Source: Marinobacter excellens HL-55
GTDB lineage: Bacteria > Pseudomonadota > Gammaproteobacteria > Pseudomonadales > Oleiphilaceae
Direction: 5' to 3'
Assembly: GCA_001314845.1 (NCBI GenBank)
Contig: LJZQ01000001.1
Span: 239,590 to 303,589, forward strand
Length of the DNA: 64,000 nucleotides
Shown here: positions 30,474 through 39,766 of the stretch, piece after piece
How the letters are laid out: every line of letters starts with the position of its first letter
How positions within the stretch are numbered: the stretch's first letter is position 1
Notes under the pieces: model-generated
Databases searched by the model: none
The model's input: the letters and a program-made list of their open reading frames with translations, nothing else
Told to the model about the DNA's origin: nothing
Translations under genes and position numbers: made by a program

Positions 30474-32273
30474 TCAGGCGTCCGTCGCGGGGGCGACAGC
30501 TTTCGGCTGCCACTCCGCGACCCGGTTCCGGCCGTTGGCCTTGGCGCAATACATCGCTTCGTCGGCCCGCCGGATCAGTTCATGGCTGTCGCCGCCCCGG
30601 GTGGGGAGCATGGTGGCAACACCGACACTGATGGTCAGGTTAATCGGTGCATCGTGTTCACCACTGACCACCGGGGTTTGCGCCACCGCCTGGCGGATAC
30701 GCTCAGCCACCATAAAGGCACCTTCACTCTCGGTCGCGGGCAGCAAGATGGCAAATTCTTCGCCTCCGTACCGTGCTACCAGATCGCCGGACCGCTGCAC
30801 CTCTGCCTGCAACAGGCTGGCCAGAGCCACCAGGCAATCGTCACCGGCAAGATGCCCCAGGTCATCATTGACCCGCTTGAAGTGGTCAATATCCATCAGC
30901 AACAGGCTAAGCTCCTGCTCATGGCGCACAGCCCGGCCCCACTCGATATCGAGCTTGTCATCAAACCGGCGCCGGTTGGCGACATGGGTCAAGCCGTCGG
31001 TCAGGCTGATGGCCCTTAGCTGTTCGTTGGCACTTTCCAGCTCTTCGGTGCGTTCCCGCACCCGGGCCTCCAGCGTCAGGTTGGCCTGCTGCTGGATCTC
31101 CAATGCACGTTCCTGGGCTTGTTGGCGCCGGCTGCGCTCCATGTTGATCCGGTAGGCCAGCGCGAAAGACAACAGAATGACCTCCAACGCGACCCCCGCC
31201 TGGGGTATCAACTCCGTGACAGGGCTGGTTGGCATCCAGCCCAGCTTACTGAGAGCCAGCACCAGATGGCCCACCAGCAGCGGCGTCCAGGCCACCACAT
31301 AGAACCCCGCCAACACCTGCCCCTGACGCCAGACGTAAAGCCCGATCAGCCAGGCGGCGGGCGTGGCAAACGCAGCAATACCGCTGACCAGGGCTATTCC
31401 GCTCTGGTAAGGCCCGAGCAGACCGTAGAAAAAGGTGAACACACAAGCGCCGATTAAACCCTGCGAAATCCGATAGCTGAGCAGGCTATAATGGCGAACG
31501 GCCAGAAACTTGAGGGTGAACATCACCGCGCAGAACATGGCAAAACTGATCACCGGAACGGTAAAGTAGCGATTAAGCTCAGGGACATCGGGCCAGAACC
31601 ATTGGAACAGCAGACCATTAAAGTTGAGCTGAATCATACCGGTAGAAACCACCGTCAACACGTACCACAGATACGTGGTGTGCCGCACAATCACAAACAG
31701 AAACAGGTTATACAGCGAAAGCGCCACCACGATGCCCAGGAACATCGCCTGCCAGCCATAGGAGAACTGCTCGTTGGCCAGGAAATCCGCCGATGGTAAG
31801 ACGGCAATGGGAACCTGCACCGAGCCCTGGGTCATGATCCTTATCCAGGCCGTCACCGGCTCGGTATTGGAAGGCACCAGAAAAACAAAATTGCGGTGTA
31901 TGATCGGACGCGTATCAAACGGGCGGGCATCCCCCGTATGGTGGGACTCCACAATGCTGCCGTCCAGCTCCCAATAGACCGACACCTGATCCAACAACGG
32001 ATAACCCACTTCCAGCACCCGGTTAACCGGTTCCGGTGGCACTGTGACTTTCAGCCAGAATGTGCCGTTACTGAAGCCCCGGTTCAGTACAATAGTGGCG
32101 GGACTGTGTTGCCATTGGCTATCGGGCAGCAAACGCACCTGATCGGGCCCCAGGTTATCCTCGGTAAGCTCAATCCAGTCGAACCCCATGGGCTCGGCAC
32201 TCGCGGCAGAACTGGCGAGCCACAGCAGCAGCCATATCAGCGTGCCCAGGGTGCGGGCAAGTGGGGCTTTCAT
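30474..32273 (-). CDS. 7TMR-DISM diguanylate cyclase
   Basis: N-terminal DISMED2-like domain, 7 TM, coiled coil, ARYGGEEFAILLP (GGEEF). Confidence 0.9.
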   Translation of the reverse strand: MKAPLARTLGTLIWLLLWLASSAASAEPMGFDWIELTEDNLGPDQVRLLPDSQWQHSPATIVLNRGFSNGTFWLKVTVPPEPVNRVLEVGYPLLDQVSVYWELDGSIVESHHTGDARPFDTRPIIHRNFVFLVPSNTEPVTAWIRIMTQGSVQVPIAVLPSADFLANEQFSYGWQAMFLGIVVALSLYNLFLFVIVRHTTYLWYVLTVVSTGMIQLNFNGLLFQWFWPDVPELNRYFTVPVISFAMFCAVMFTLKFLAVRHYSLLSYRISQGLIGACVFTFFYGLLGPYQSGIALVSGIAAFATPAAWLIGLYVWRQGQVLAGFYVVAWTPLLVGHLVLALSKLGWMPTSPVTELIPQAGVALEVILLSFALAYRINMERSRRQQAQERALEIQQQANLTLEARVRERTEELESANEQLRAISLTDGLTHVANRRRFDDKLDIEWGRAVRHEQELSLLLMDIDHFKRVNDDLGHLAGDDCLVALASLLQAEVQRSGDLVARYGGEEFAILLPATESEGAFMVAERIRQAVAQTPVVSGEHDAPINLTISVGVATMLPTRGGDSHELIRRADEAMYCAKANGRNRVAEWQPKAVAPATDA

Positions 32274-32435
32274 TCTTGTCTTTTATTCCCGGCTTTGGCG
32301 ACTTGAACTACACTGGAGCCTTGCCACTCTGCAGCGCGGCGCCAGATCCCGTTGTCTCTGTTTATTGTAGACCCTAAGGGCGCGGGAGTCCGCCGAATTT
32401 AGGGAGTACCCCCGGCTACCACCAGAGAGGAAGGC

Positions 32436-32666
32436 ATGTCTGATAAAAAACACCCCATCACACCCGGCCGTTATCGCCACTACAAAGGCATGGATTACGA
32501 AGTGCTCGGCGTGGCCAGGCACAGTGAAACGGAAGAACCCATGGTGGTGTACCGTTGTCTGTATGGCGACTACAGCCTGTGGGTACGGCCGCTGACCATG
32601 TTCAGGGAGACGGTAGAGCTGGCCGGTGAGCAAGTCCCTCGATTCGCCCGCCTCGACACGGAATAG
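32436..32666 (+). CDS. DUF1653 domain-containing protein
   Basis: GRYRHYKGMDYEVLGVARHSETEEPMVVYRCLYGDYSLWVRPLTMF. Confidence 0.88.
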   Translation: MSDKKHPITPGRYRHYKGMDYEVLGVARHSETEEPMVVYRCLYGDYSLWVRPLTMFRETVELAGEQVPRFARLDTE

Positions 32667-32780
32667 CGGTTACACAACCGCTTTGACTGCGGCGGCGGTT
32701 TCCTGCACATTAGCGCACTTTTCGAGCTGCTGGCGCTCAAAAGGTGCCGGCAAACCCTCAATTCCTATCCGGAGTTTGCC

Positions 32781-34103
32781 ATGAATGCCGTTGTTGCCGC
32801 GGTCCTGATCATGCTCGTTCTGAGCCTGTGCCGCATTCACGTTGTTGTTGCCCTGATCATTGGCGCCATATCCGGCGGCCTGGTGGCGGGCATGTCGCTG
32901 GAAGCCACCATCAATGCGTTCAATGCCGGCCTCGGCGGCGGTGCCACCGTAGCCCTGTCGTATGCCACCCTCGGTGCCTTCGCCGTCGCCATCGGTAAAT
33001 CAGGCCTGGCCCACGCGCTGGCCGACAAGGCCCTGGCGATGGTCGGCAAACAGGACGAAGGCGGTGCCGCCAATGGCATCCGCTTCATGATCATCGGCCT
33101 GCTGTTGGCAGTAGCCATTTCCTCCCAGAACATCCTGCCCATCCACATTGCCTTCATTCCACTGGTGGTGCCTCCGCTGTTGTTTGTCATGGCCAAACTG
33201 AATATGGATCGCCGACTGGTCGCTTGCGTACTGACCTTTGGTCTGATTACGCCGTACATGTTCCTGCCGGTGGGCTTCGGTGGCATCTACCTGAATGAAA
33301 TCCTGCTCGCCAATGTCGGTGATAACGGCGTTGATGCCAGTGAGCTGAACGTTATGTCGGCCATGGCTCTGCCGGCTCTGGGTATGCTTATCGGCCTGCT
33401 TGTTGCGGTGTTCTTCAGCTACCGCAGTGGCCGCGATTACGACATGACGCGTATCGAGCGAACCGAGCGGGTGGACGCACAGTACAGCCCGAAGACGCTG
33501 ATCATGGCGCTGGTCGCGATTGCGGTGGCGTTTGTGGTTCAGCTCTGGCTGGGTTCGATGATTCTTGGTGCCCTGGCGGGCTTCGTGCTGTTCAACATTT
33601 CCGGCGTGGTGAAGTGGAAAGAAGCCGACGACCTGTTTACCGAGGGCATGAAGATGCTGGCGATGATCGGTTTTATCATGATTGCCGCCAACGGCTTTGC
33701 CGAGGTGATGCGGGAAACCGGTGAGATCACCAGCCTGGTCGAGGGGTCGGTCGCCGCCATTGGCGAGAATAAGCCCCTGGCGGCACTACTGATGTTGGTG
33801 GTGGGCCTGTTGATCACCATGGGCATCGGCTCGTCGTTTTCCACCATCCCCATCATCGCCGCACTGTATGTACCCCTGGCGTTGCAGATGGGCTTCAGCC
33901 CCCTGGCCATCCTGGCCCTGGTCGGCACCGCCGGTGCCCTGGGTGATGCGGGCTCGCCGGCGTCTGACTCCACCCTCGGCCCCACCGCCGGCCTGAACGT
34001 CGACGGTCAGCACAACCACATCTGGGACACCGTGGTGCCGACGTTCCTGCACTACAACCTGCCGTTGCTGGCCTTTGGCTGGTTGGCGGCCATGGTGCTT
34101 TGA
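32781..34103 (+). CDS. Na+/H+ antiporter family protein
   Basis: 440 aa polytopic; [39 protein letters not shown]. Confidence 0.85.
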   Translation: MNAVVAAVLIMLVLSLCRIHVVVALIIGAISGGLVAGMSLEATINAFNAGLGGGATVALSYATLGAFAVAIGKSGLAHALADKALAMVGKQDEGGAANGIRFMIIGLLLAVAISSQNILPIHIAFIPLVVPPLLFVMAKLNMDRRLVACVLTFGLITPYMFLPVGFGGIYLNEILLANVGDNGVDASELNVMSAMALPALGMLIGLLVAVFFSYRSGRDYDMTRIERTERVDAQYSPKTLIMALVAIAVAFVVQLWLGSMILGALAGFVLFNISGVVKWKEADDLFTEGMKMLAMIGFIMIAANGFAEVMRETGEITSLVEGSVAAIGENKPLAALLMLVVGLLITMGIGSSFSTIPIIAALYVPLALQMGFSPLAILALVGTAGALGDAGSPASDSTLGPTAGLNVDGQHNHIWDTVVPTFLHYNLPLLAFGWLAAMVL

Positions 34104-34154
34104 TCCGTCCCTAGAATTCCAGCACCAAAGCGCTTCTGACCAAGCCAAATAAAA

Positions 34155-34226
34155 GGGGTTCGGGAGAGGGTTCCAAAACAATCAGGAAAACCACGTTTTC
34201 CGTTTTGGAACCCTCTCCCGAACCCC
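34155..34226. repeat. 25-bp perfect inverted repeat with nested 7-bp hairpin; possible bidirectional terminator
   Basis: GGGGTTCGGGAGAGGGTTCCAAAAC (34155..34179) / GTTTTGGAACCCTCTCCCGAACCCC (34202..34226); inner GGAAAAC-CAC-GTTTTCC (34185..34201); minus-strand exit TTTTATTT. Confidence 0.95.
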
Positions 34227-34274
34227 GACCATTCGCCAATCCAGCAGGCTACAACGCCAAACTCCAAAACAAGG

Positions 34275-34526
34275 TCAGTCCTCAGAGCCAGCCTTAAAAA
34301 ACACCACCTGCTTGACCGTATGATCGTCCTCGTTATCCCGCTTGTTCACCCGGGTTTCCAGCTCCGGTGCAGACGGCTGCTCCAGATCAGACAGGGCATC
34401 GGTATAACCACACGCCACGCACTCACGCACCTGCTCGCCGGCGTCGTCGGTGAACATCGTAATCTTGTCCATCTCCGCGCAGCGGGGACACACCGCACCG
34501 GCGATAAAACGTTTTGGACTCGCCAT
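34275..34526 (-). CDS. YheV-like zinc ribbon protein
   Basis: CPRCAEMDKITMF...VRECVACGYTD four-Cys zinc ribbon; start at 34526. Confidence 0.8.
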   Translation of the reverse strand: MASPKRFIAGAVCPRCAEMDKITMFTDDAGEQVRECVACGYTDALSDLEQPSAPELETRVNKRDNEDDHTVKQVVFFKAGSED

Positions 34527-34541
34527 AACACTACTCCCCAT

Positions 34542-34573
34542 AAAAAGCCCGGCCAGGGTTACCACGGCCGGGC
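34542..34573 (-). terminator. Intrinsic terminator after prlC
   Basis: Minus strand GCCCGGCC-N11-GGCCGGGC-TTTTT. Confidence 0.85.
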
Positions 34574-34582
34574 GGTACTGGC

Positions 34583-36628
34583 TCAGGCCGCTGCGCCGGC
34601 GATGCCGGACTGCTTCAGCAGTGCATCGACCTGAGGCTCACGGCCGCGGAAGGCTTTGAACAGTTCCATGGGCTCCTGGGAGCCGCCTTTTTCCAGGATA
34701 TTCTGCAAAAATGCCTTGCCGGTTTCCGGGTCGAAAATGCCTTTTTCCTCGAACAGGGAGAAGGCATCCGCAGCCAGCACCTCAGCCCACTTGTAGCTGT
34801 AATAGCCAGCCGCGTAGCCACCCGCGAAGATGTGGGAAAAGCTGTTGGGGAACCGGTTGAACGCCGGCGCTTCGACCACGGCGATTTCCTTGCGAATTTT
34901 CCGGTGCATATCCAGCGGGTTGGTAGGCGCTTCGTCGGTGAATTCAGCGTGCATGCGGAAGTCGAACAGCGAGAACTCCAGCTGGCGCACCATGCCCATG
35001 CCGGACTGGAAGTTCTTCGCTGCCAGCAGCTTTTGCAACAGGTCTTCGGGCAGCGGCTCACCGGTTTCGTAGTGGCTGGCGATCAGCGCCAGGGATTCCG
35101 GATTCCAGCACCAGTTTTCCAGGAACTGGCTGGGCAGCTCGACGGCATCCCAGGCCACGCCGTTGATGCCAGAGACTTCCAGCACATCCACCTGAGTCAG
35201 CATGTGGTGCAAGCCGTGGCCGAATTCGTGGAACAGGGTGGTAACTTCGTCGTGGGTCAGCAACGACGGCTTGCCGTTGACCGGTGGGGTGAAGTTGCAG
35301 GTCAGGAAGGCGACCGGCAGCTGCAGCTTGCCGCGCATATCGGTCCAGCGCACCCGGCAGTCCGCCATCCAGGCACCACCGCGCTTGCCCTGGCGGGCAA
35401 ACAGGTCAAAGTAGAACCAGGCCAGTGGCTGGCCGTTACGACTGATGCAGTAGGCCTTGGCGTCCTGGTGCCAGGTTTCTACCTCGGGCTTTTCTTCGAT
35501 CTGCACATCAAACAATTTTTCTGCCACCCGGAACAGGCCCGGCACCACCTTGTCCACCGGGAACCAGGGGCGCAGGGTCTCCGGCGAGATGTCGTAACGC
35601 TTCTGGCTCAGTTTTTCGCTGTAATAGCCGATGTCCCAAGCCTGCAGGTCATCCACGCCATGCTCATCTTTGGCAAACGCCTTCAGCTCAGCAAACTCCT
35701 TCTCAGCCTGGGGCTTGGACTTGGCCGCCAGCTGATTCAGGAAATCCAGCACCTCATCGACGTTACGGGCCATCTTGGTGGCCAGGGAGCGCTCGGCGTA
35801 GTTGTCAAAGCCCAGCAGCTGGGCCAGGGCATGCCGGCGCTTGAGGATCTCTGCCATCACCGGGGTGTTGTCCCAGGTGGCGGCATCCGGGCCCTGGTCC
35901 GAGGCACGGGTGACAAAGGCTTCGTAGACTTCACGGCGCAGTTCCCGGTTATCACAGTAAGTCATCACCGGATAGAAACTGGGGAAATCCAGCGTGATTA
36001 CATAACCGTCCAGCTCTTTCTGCCGCGCGGCCTGTTTGGCACCTTCGATGGCGGTTTCCGGCACGCCAGACAGCTCGGTCACATCAGAGATCTGCTTGTA
36101 CCAGTGCTGCGTGGCATCCAGCACGTTGTCGCTGAACTTGTTCGACAGCTCCGCCAGCTCACGGGACAGGTTGGCGTAACGCTTTTTGTCCTCTTCCGGC
36201 AGGTCGACGCCACCCAGATGAAAATCACGCAGGGTGTTCTCGATAGACTTTCGCTGGGCTTCGCTCAAATTCTTGAAGTCGTCCCGCGCCGCCAGCTTTT
36301 TATAAGCGTTACACAGGGCTTCATTCTGGCTGACCTCAGTGCTGTATTCGGTCAGTTTCTCCAGACAGTTTTTATAGACCTTGCGAAGATCGTCGTTGTT
36401 CATCACGCCGTTCAGGTGTGAAACCACCGACCAGGCATTGCTCAGCTTGTCTTCCAGGGCTTGCATGGGCTGCGCCAGGGTGTCCCAGGTGGGATCGTCC
36501 TGCTGCGCCAGCGACTGAATCTTCATGCGGTTTTCGCTGAGAATCTGGTCAATCGCCGTTTCCATGTGCTCGGTACGGATATGGTCGAACTTCGGCAGCA
36601 GATCGTCAGTCATTAGCGGGTTATTCAT
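34583..36628 (-). CDS. prlC: oligopeptidase A (M3 metallopeptidase)
   Basis: 681 aa; HEFGHGLHHMLTQ zinc motif; FAGGYAAGYYSYKWAEVLAADAF. Confidence 0.95.
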   Translation of the reverse strand: MNNPLMTDDLLPKFDHIRTEHMETAIDQILSENRMKIQSLAQQDDPTWDTLAQPMQALEDKLSNAWSVVSHLNGVMNNDDLRKVYKNCLEKLTEYSTEVSQNEALCNAYKKLAARDDFKNLSEAQRKSIENTLRDFHLGGVDLPEEDKKRYANLSRELAELSNKFSDNVLDATQHWYKQISDVTELSGVPETAIEGAKQAARQKELDGYVITLDFPSFYPVMTYCDNRELRREVYEAFVTRASDQGPDAATWDNTPVMAEILKRRHALAQLLGFDNYAERSLATKMARNVDEVLDFLNQLAAKSKPQAEKEFAELKAFAKDEHGVDDLQAWDIGYYSEKLSQKRYDISPETLRPWFPVDKVVPGLFRVAEKLFDVQIEEKPEVETWHQDAKAYCISRNGQPLAWFYFDLFARQGKRGGAWMADCRVRWTDMRGKLQLPVAFLTCNFTPPVNGKPSLLTHDEVTTLFHEFGHGLHHMLTQVDVLEVSGINGVAWDAVELPSQFLENWCWNPESLALIASHYETGEPLPEDLLQKLLAAKNFQSGMGMVRQLEFSLFDFRMHAEFTDEAPTNPLDMHRKIRKEIAVVEAPAFNRFPNSFSHIFAGGYAAGYYSYKWAEVLAADAFSLFEEKGIFDPETGKAFLQNILEKGGSQEPMELFKAFRGREPQVDALLKQSGIAGAAA

Positions 36629-36679
36629 AAGTCCCCTTCTCAGCTGTTCGTTAATAAGATAGCTTGCACCAATCTACGG

Positions 36680-36794
36680 GGTGCAGGTGGGGGATGGCTT
36701 TCAGAAACTGTGCGCAGCCATGGATGGCGGAGCCCAAGCGTCACATGGATGTGCCGAAGGAGCGTGTTTCTGAAAGCCATCCCCCACCTGCACC
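36680..36794. repeat. 115-bp palindromic element: 29-bp perfect inverted arms with two internal TGGA-loop hairpins
   Basis: Arms GGTGCAGGTGGGGGATGGCTTTCAGAAAC (36680..36708) / GTTTCTGAAAGCCATCCCCCACCTGCACC (36766..36794); GCCATGGATGGC (36717..36728) and CACATGGATGTG (36742..36753). Confidence 0.95.
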
Positions 36795-36829
36795 TTGCAC
36801 CGTATTTGGACCGCATTGAGGTATATGTA

Positions 36830-37366
36830 ATGGCAAATGTACGAACTCACAAGGGTATCACACCACAATTTGGCGAACGCAGTTGGGTAGATGAGAGTGC
36901 GGTGGTGATTGGCGATGTGATTATGGGTAAGGATTGCTCGGTCTGGCCGATCACGGTGATTCGCGGCGACATGCACAAAATCCGCATCGGCGACCGCTGC
37001 AGCATTCAGGATGGCTCCGTGCTGCACATCACCCACGCCAGTGACTTTAACCCCGGCGGCTGGCCGCTGATCATTGGCGATGATGTGACCGTTGGCCATA
37101 AAGCCCTGTTGCATGGCTGCACTATCGGCAGCCGGGTTCTGGTCGGTATGGGGTGCACCGTGATGGACGGCGCCGTGGTCGAGGACGAGGTAATCATCGG
37201 GGCAGGCACCCTGGTGCCACCGGGTAAGCGCCTGGAATCCGGGTATTTATATGTCGGTTCACCCTGCAAACAGGCCCGGGCGCTGACCGAAAAAGAACGC
37301 AACTTCTTCAAATACACCGCGGCCAATTACGTCAAACTTAAAGACCAATACCTTAACGAGCGTTAA
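36830..37366 (+). CDS. gamma-carbonic anhydrase family protein
   Basis: MANVRTHKGITPQFGERSWVDESAVVIGDVIMGKDCSVWPITVIRGDMHKIRIGDR, left-handed beta-helix hexapeptides; start 36830 just downstream of the palindrome. Confidence 0.93.
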   Translation: MANVRTHKGITPQFGERSWVDESAVVIGDVIMGKDCSVWPITVIRGDMHKIRIGDRCSIQDGSVLHITHASDFNPGGWPLIIGDDVTVGHKALLHGCTIGSRVLVGMGCTVMDGAVVEDEVIIGAGTLVPPGKRLESGYLYVGSPCKQARALTEKERNFFKYTAANYVKLKDQYLNER

Positions 37367-37431
37367 CAGAGTGGTCTGAACACCAACGCACGTCCGTATG
37401 TTTCGGTGCTGTTACAAGCCGGGAGATAATC

Positions 37432-37668
37432 GTGAACCCCACTGATACGGCATACCGACGTGCCTTGCTTTACCTGAATGCCGCAGGGCATGACACCTGC
37501 AACGACACGCGCTCCCGCCTGCGTGGACTATTGAACGACGGTCGGCATGACCTACGCCTGGCTCATTTGCTGCCGCAGGTACAGGCTCAGCTTTGCGACC
37601 AGCAGCACCAAAACCCCACCCGCCCGCCACAGCTGGTCAGAGGCAAAATGGGGTATGGCGTTGACTGA
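37432..37668 (+). CDS. small conserved-looking ORF upstream of and overlapping opgH
   Basis: 78 aa, GTG start; overlaps the opgH start (37655). Confidence 0.4.
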   Translation: MNPTDTAYRRALLYLNAAGHDTCNDTRSRLRGLLNDGRHDLRLAHLLPQVQAQLCDQQHQNPTRPPQLVRGKMGYGVD

Positions 37669-39766
37669 ACCCCGATGGCACTCGGTTGCCTTTCGCCGGC
37701 GTTTGTTACTGGCGCTATTGGTGCTCGGACAGACGGCTGCAGGCGTCTGGCTGCTTACCCAGAACGTCTCCGCGGTGAACAGCGGCTGGCCTGCAGGCAC
37801 TCTGGTTGGCGTTTTTACGATTCTGTTTACCTGGATTGGCCTGGGCTTCTGGACCGCGGTGTTCGGCTTCGTGATGTTGCGACGTGGTGGCGATCCACTG
37901 AGTTTAAGCCGGCGCTTCGCAACGACCTCGGTCAGCTTGCCAATCGGTGAGCGCGTGGCTCTGGTCATGCCGATCTGTCATGAGCCAGTGCAGCGCACAT
38001 TGGGTAATCTGAACGCAGTATGCCAAGACCTCGACCACGGAGGCTTGTTAGCAAATTTTGATGTCTACGTGTTGTCTGACAGCCAGGAACCGGAAACCTG
38101 GCTGGAAGAGCAGGCGGCCTGTGCCGATATGAATGCACGTCTGGGTGGCGGCCGCCTTTTCTATCGACGGCGCCGGGTGAACCTGAAATACAAAAGCGGC
38201 AACATCGCCGACTTTCTGCGCCGGTGGGGCGCTCGCTATCGTTATATGGTGGTGCTGGACGCAGACAGCCTGCTATCTGCCGAGGCCATCCGGCGGCTGC
38301 TTGGCTTAATGGAGCAACGGCCGCAGGCCGGCATTATCCAGACCGCCCCCCGGCTGGCCCGGGCGGACACCCGTTTTGCGCGATTGCAGCAGTTTGCCAA
38401 CCGTTGTTATGGCCGTATTCACTGCGCCGGCCTGGCCGCCATTCAGTTGGGTGATGCCAATTACTGGGGGCACAATGCCATTATCCGGGTGGCACCGTTC
38501 ATGGAACATTGTGGCTTGCGGCAGCTACGAGGGTGGGGGCTGTTTCGTGGACCGGTGCTCAGCCACGACTATCTGGAATCGGCGCTTATGGGCCGGGCTG
38601 GTTATGAGGTATGGCTGGAGCCCTCGATATCTGGCAGCTTTGAAGAGTCCCCGCCCACCTTGAAGGATGATTTGATTCGGGACCGCCGCTGGTGTCGAGG
38701 CAACCTTCAGCATCTGGCACCCCTGCTAACCCTTAGCAAGCTGAAGTTTTGCCATCGTGTCGCCCTGATCACAGGAATACTATCCTATCTGGCCTCACCG
38801 CTGTGGCTGGTATTTCTGAGCCTCTCAGCCTACCTGTCCATTGCCAGCGCCTCATCCGGTGCGCCCCTGACCGAACTGATCAACGCGTCGCCCGCCAGCT
38901 GGTCTCTGACCGAGAGCGGGTTGGTGGGCTTGACCATCACCCTGCTTCTGGGGCCCCGGATTCTGGCCTTGATAGATCAGGGCCTGGCAGGGCGGTCGCA
39001 GGGCTTCGGGGGGTGGTGGCGATTGATGGCCAATACGGCACTGGAAACCCTGGTATCGATATTGCTCGCGCCCATCCGGATGATCGTGCACAGCGGTCAT
39101 GTCGCAGGCGCCCTTCTGAACCGCAATCTTCAGTGGCGCGGGCAGAACCGGACCGGAGCGGTTGGCTTTGCTGAAGCACTCAAGCATTTTGTCTGGCCAG
39201 CACTGGCCTGCACCGGCTTGCTCGCACTGATTCATTGGTACGCACCGGATCTGACGCCCTGGGCGCTGCCCGTTACCCTGCCACTGCTAATGGCACCCGT
39301 GTTGATGCTATGGCTGGCGAGTCTTGCAAACCCTCACTGGATGACCGTGCCGGAGACAGAATCACCAACGCCGGTTATCAGCTCAGCATTGTCTGTGCAG
39401 CCGCAAGGTAAGCGCCTTCCCACCCTGAGCTGGTTTGAACAGGCGGTGTTGTCACCCCATTACCGCGGTTGGCGTCATCGTCGGCCCCCCGTCAAAAATG
39501 GCTGCAAGCAAACGGTCCTGAGCAGACTGGTCGATCAGTGCGCAGAACAGGGCTCGGGTGCGCTCACTCCCGATGAGATCAGCTTACTGTGTGAACACCC
39601 TGACGCGCTCGCGTCTTTGCACGTCAGGGCCTGGCACTCCAAACCCGGTTCGCCCTGGGGATCCGTGCTGGCGAGGCTCGACGACAGCTTCGTCACGCAG
39701 CGGTCCACAGCCTACACGGCCGCCAACCACAACGAGGATACCGCATGGATCGGCGTCGCCTCCTGA
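37655..39766 (+). CDS. opgH: glucans biosynthesis glucosyltransferase OpgH/MdoH
   Basis: VALVMPICHEPVQRTLGNL, YMVVLDADSLLSAEAI, DRRWCRGNLQHL; GT2 motifs. Confidence 0.92.
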   Translation: MALTEPRWHSVAFRRRLLLALLVLGQTAAGVWLLTQNVSAVNSGWPAGTLVGVFTILFTWIGLGFWTAVFGFVMLRRGGDPLSLSRRFATTSVSLPIGERVALVMPICHEPVQRTLGNLNAVCQDLDHGGLLANFDVYVLSDSQEPETWLEEQAACADMNARLGGGRLFYRRRRVNLKYKSGNIADFLRRWGARYRYMVVLDADSLLSAEAIRRLLGLMEQRPQAGIIQTAPRLARADTRFARLQQFANRCYGRIHCAGLAAIQLGDANYWGHNAIIRVAPFMEHCGLRQLRGWGLFRGPVLSHDYLESALMGRAGYEVWLEPSISGSFEESPPTLKDDLIRDRRWCRGNLQHLAPLLTLSKLKFCHRVALITGILSYLASPLWLVFLSLSAYLSIASASSGAPLTELINASPASWSLTESGLVGLTITLLLGPRILALIDQGLAGRSQGFGGWWRLMANTALETLVSILLAPIRMIVHSGHVAGALLNRNLQWRGQNRTGAVGFAEALKHFVWPALACTGLLALIHWYAPDLTPWALPVTLPLLMAPVLMLWLASLANPHWMTVPETESPTPVISSALSVQPQGKRLPTLSWFEQAVLSPHYRGWRHRRPPVKNGCKQTVLSRLVDQCAEQGSGALTPDEISLLCEHPDALASLHVRAWHSKPGSPWGSVLARLDDSFVTQRSTAYTAANHNEDTAWIGVAS

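Noticed and set aside
34832-36421. 529-aa plus-strand ORF antisense to prlC
   Set aside because: Lies entirely opposite a strongly supported PrlC with an HEFGH motif; low-complexity composition typical of shadow ORFs in GC-rich DNA
36663-36801. 8-bp direct repeat CTTGCACC flanking the 115-bp palindrome as a target-site duplication
   Set aside because: Left copy is 9 bp away from the arm while the right copy overlaps it by one base, and it resembles the arm sequence itself; not a clean duplication
36710-36829. N-terminal extension of the gamma-carbonic anhydrase ORF into the palindrome
   Set aside because: Family homology begins at MANVRTHKG (36830); the upstream codons are repeat sequence
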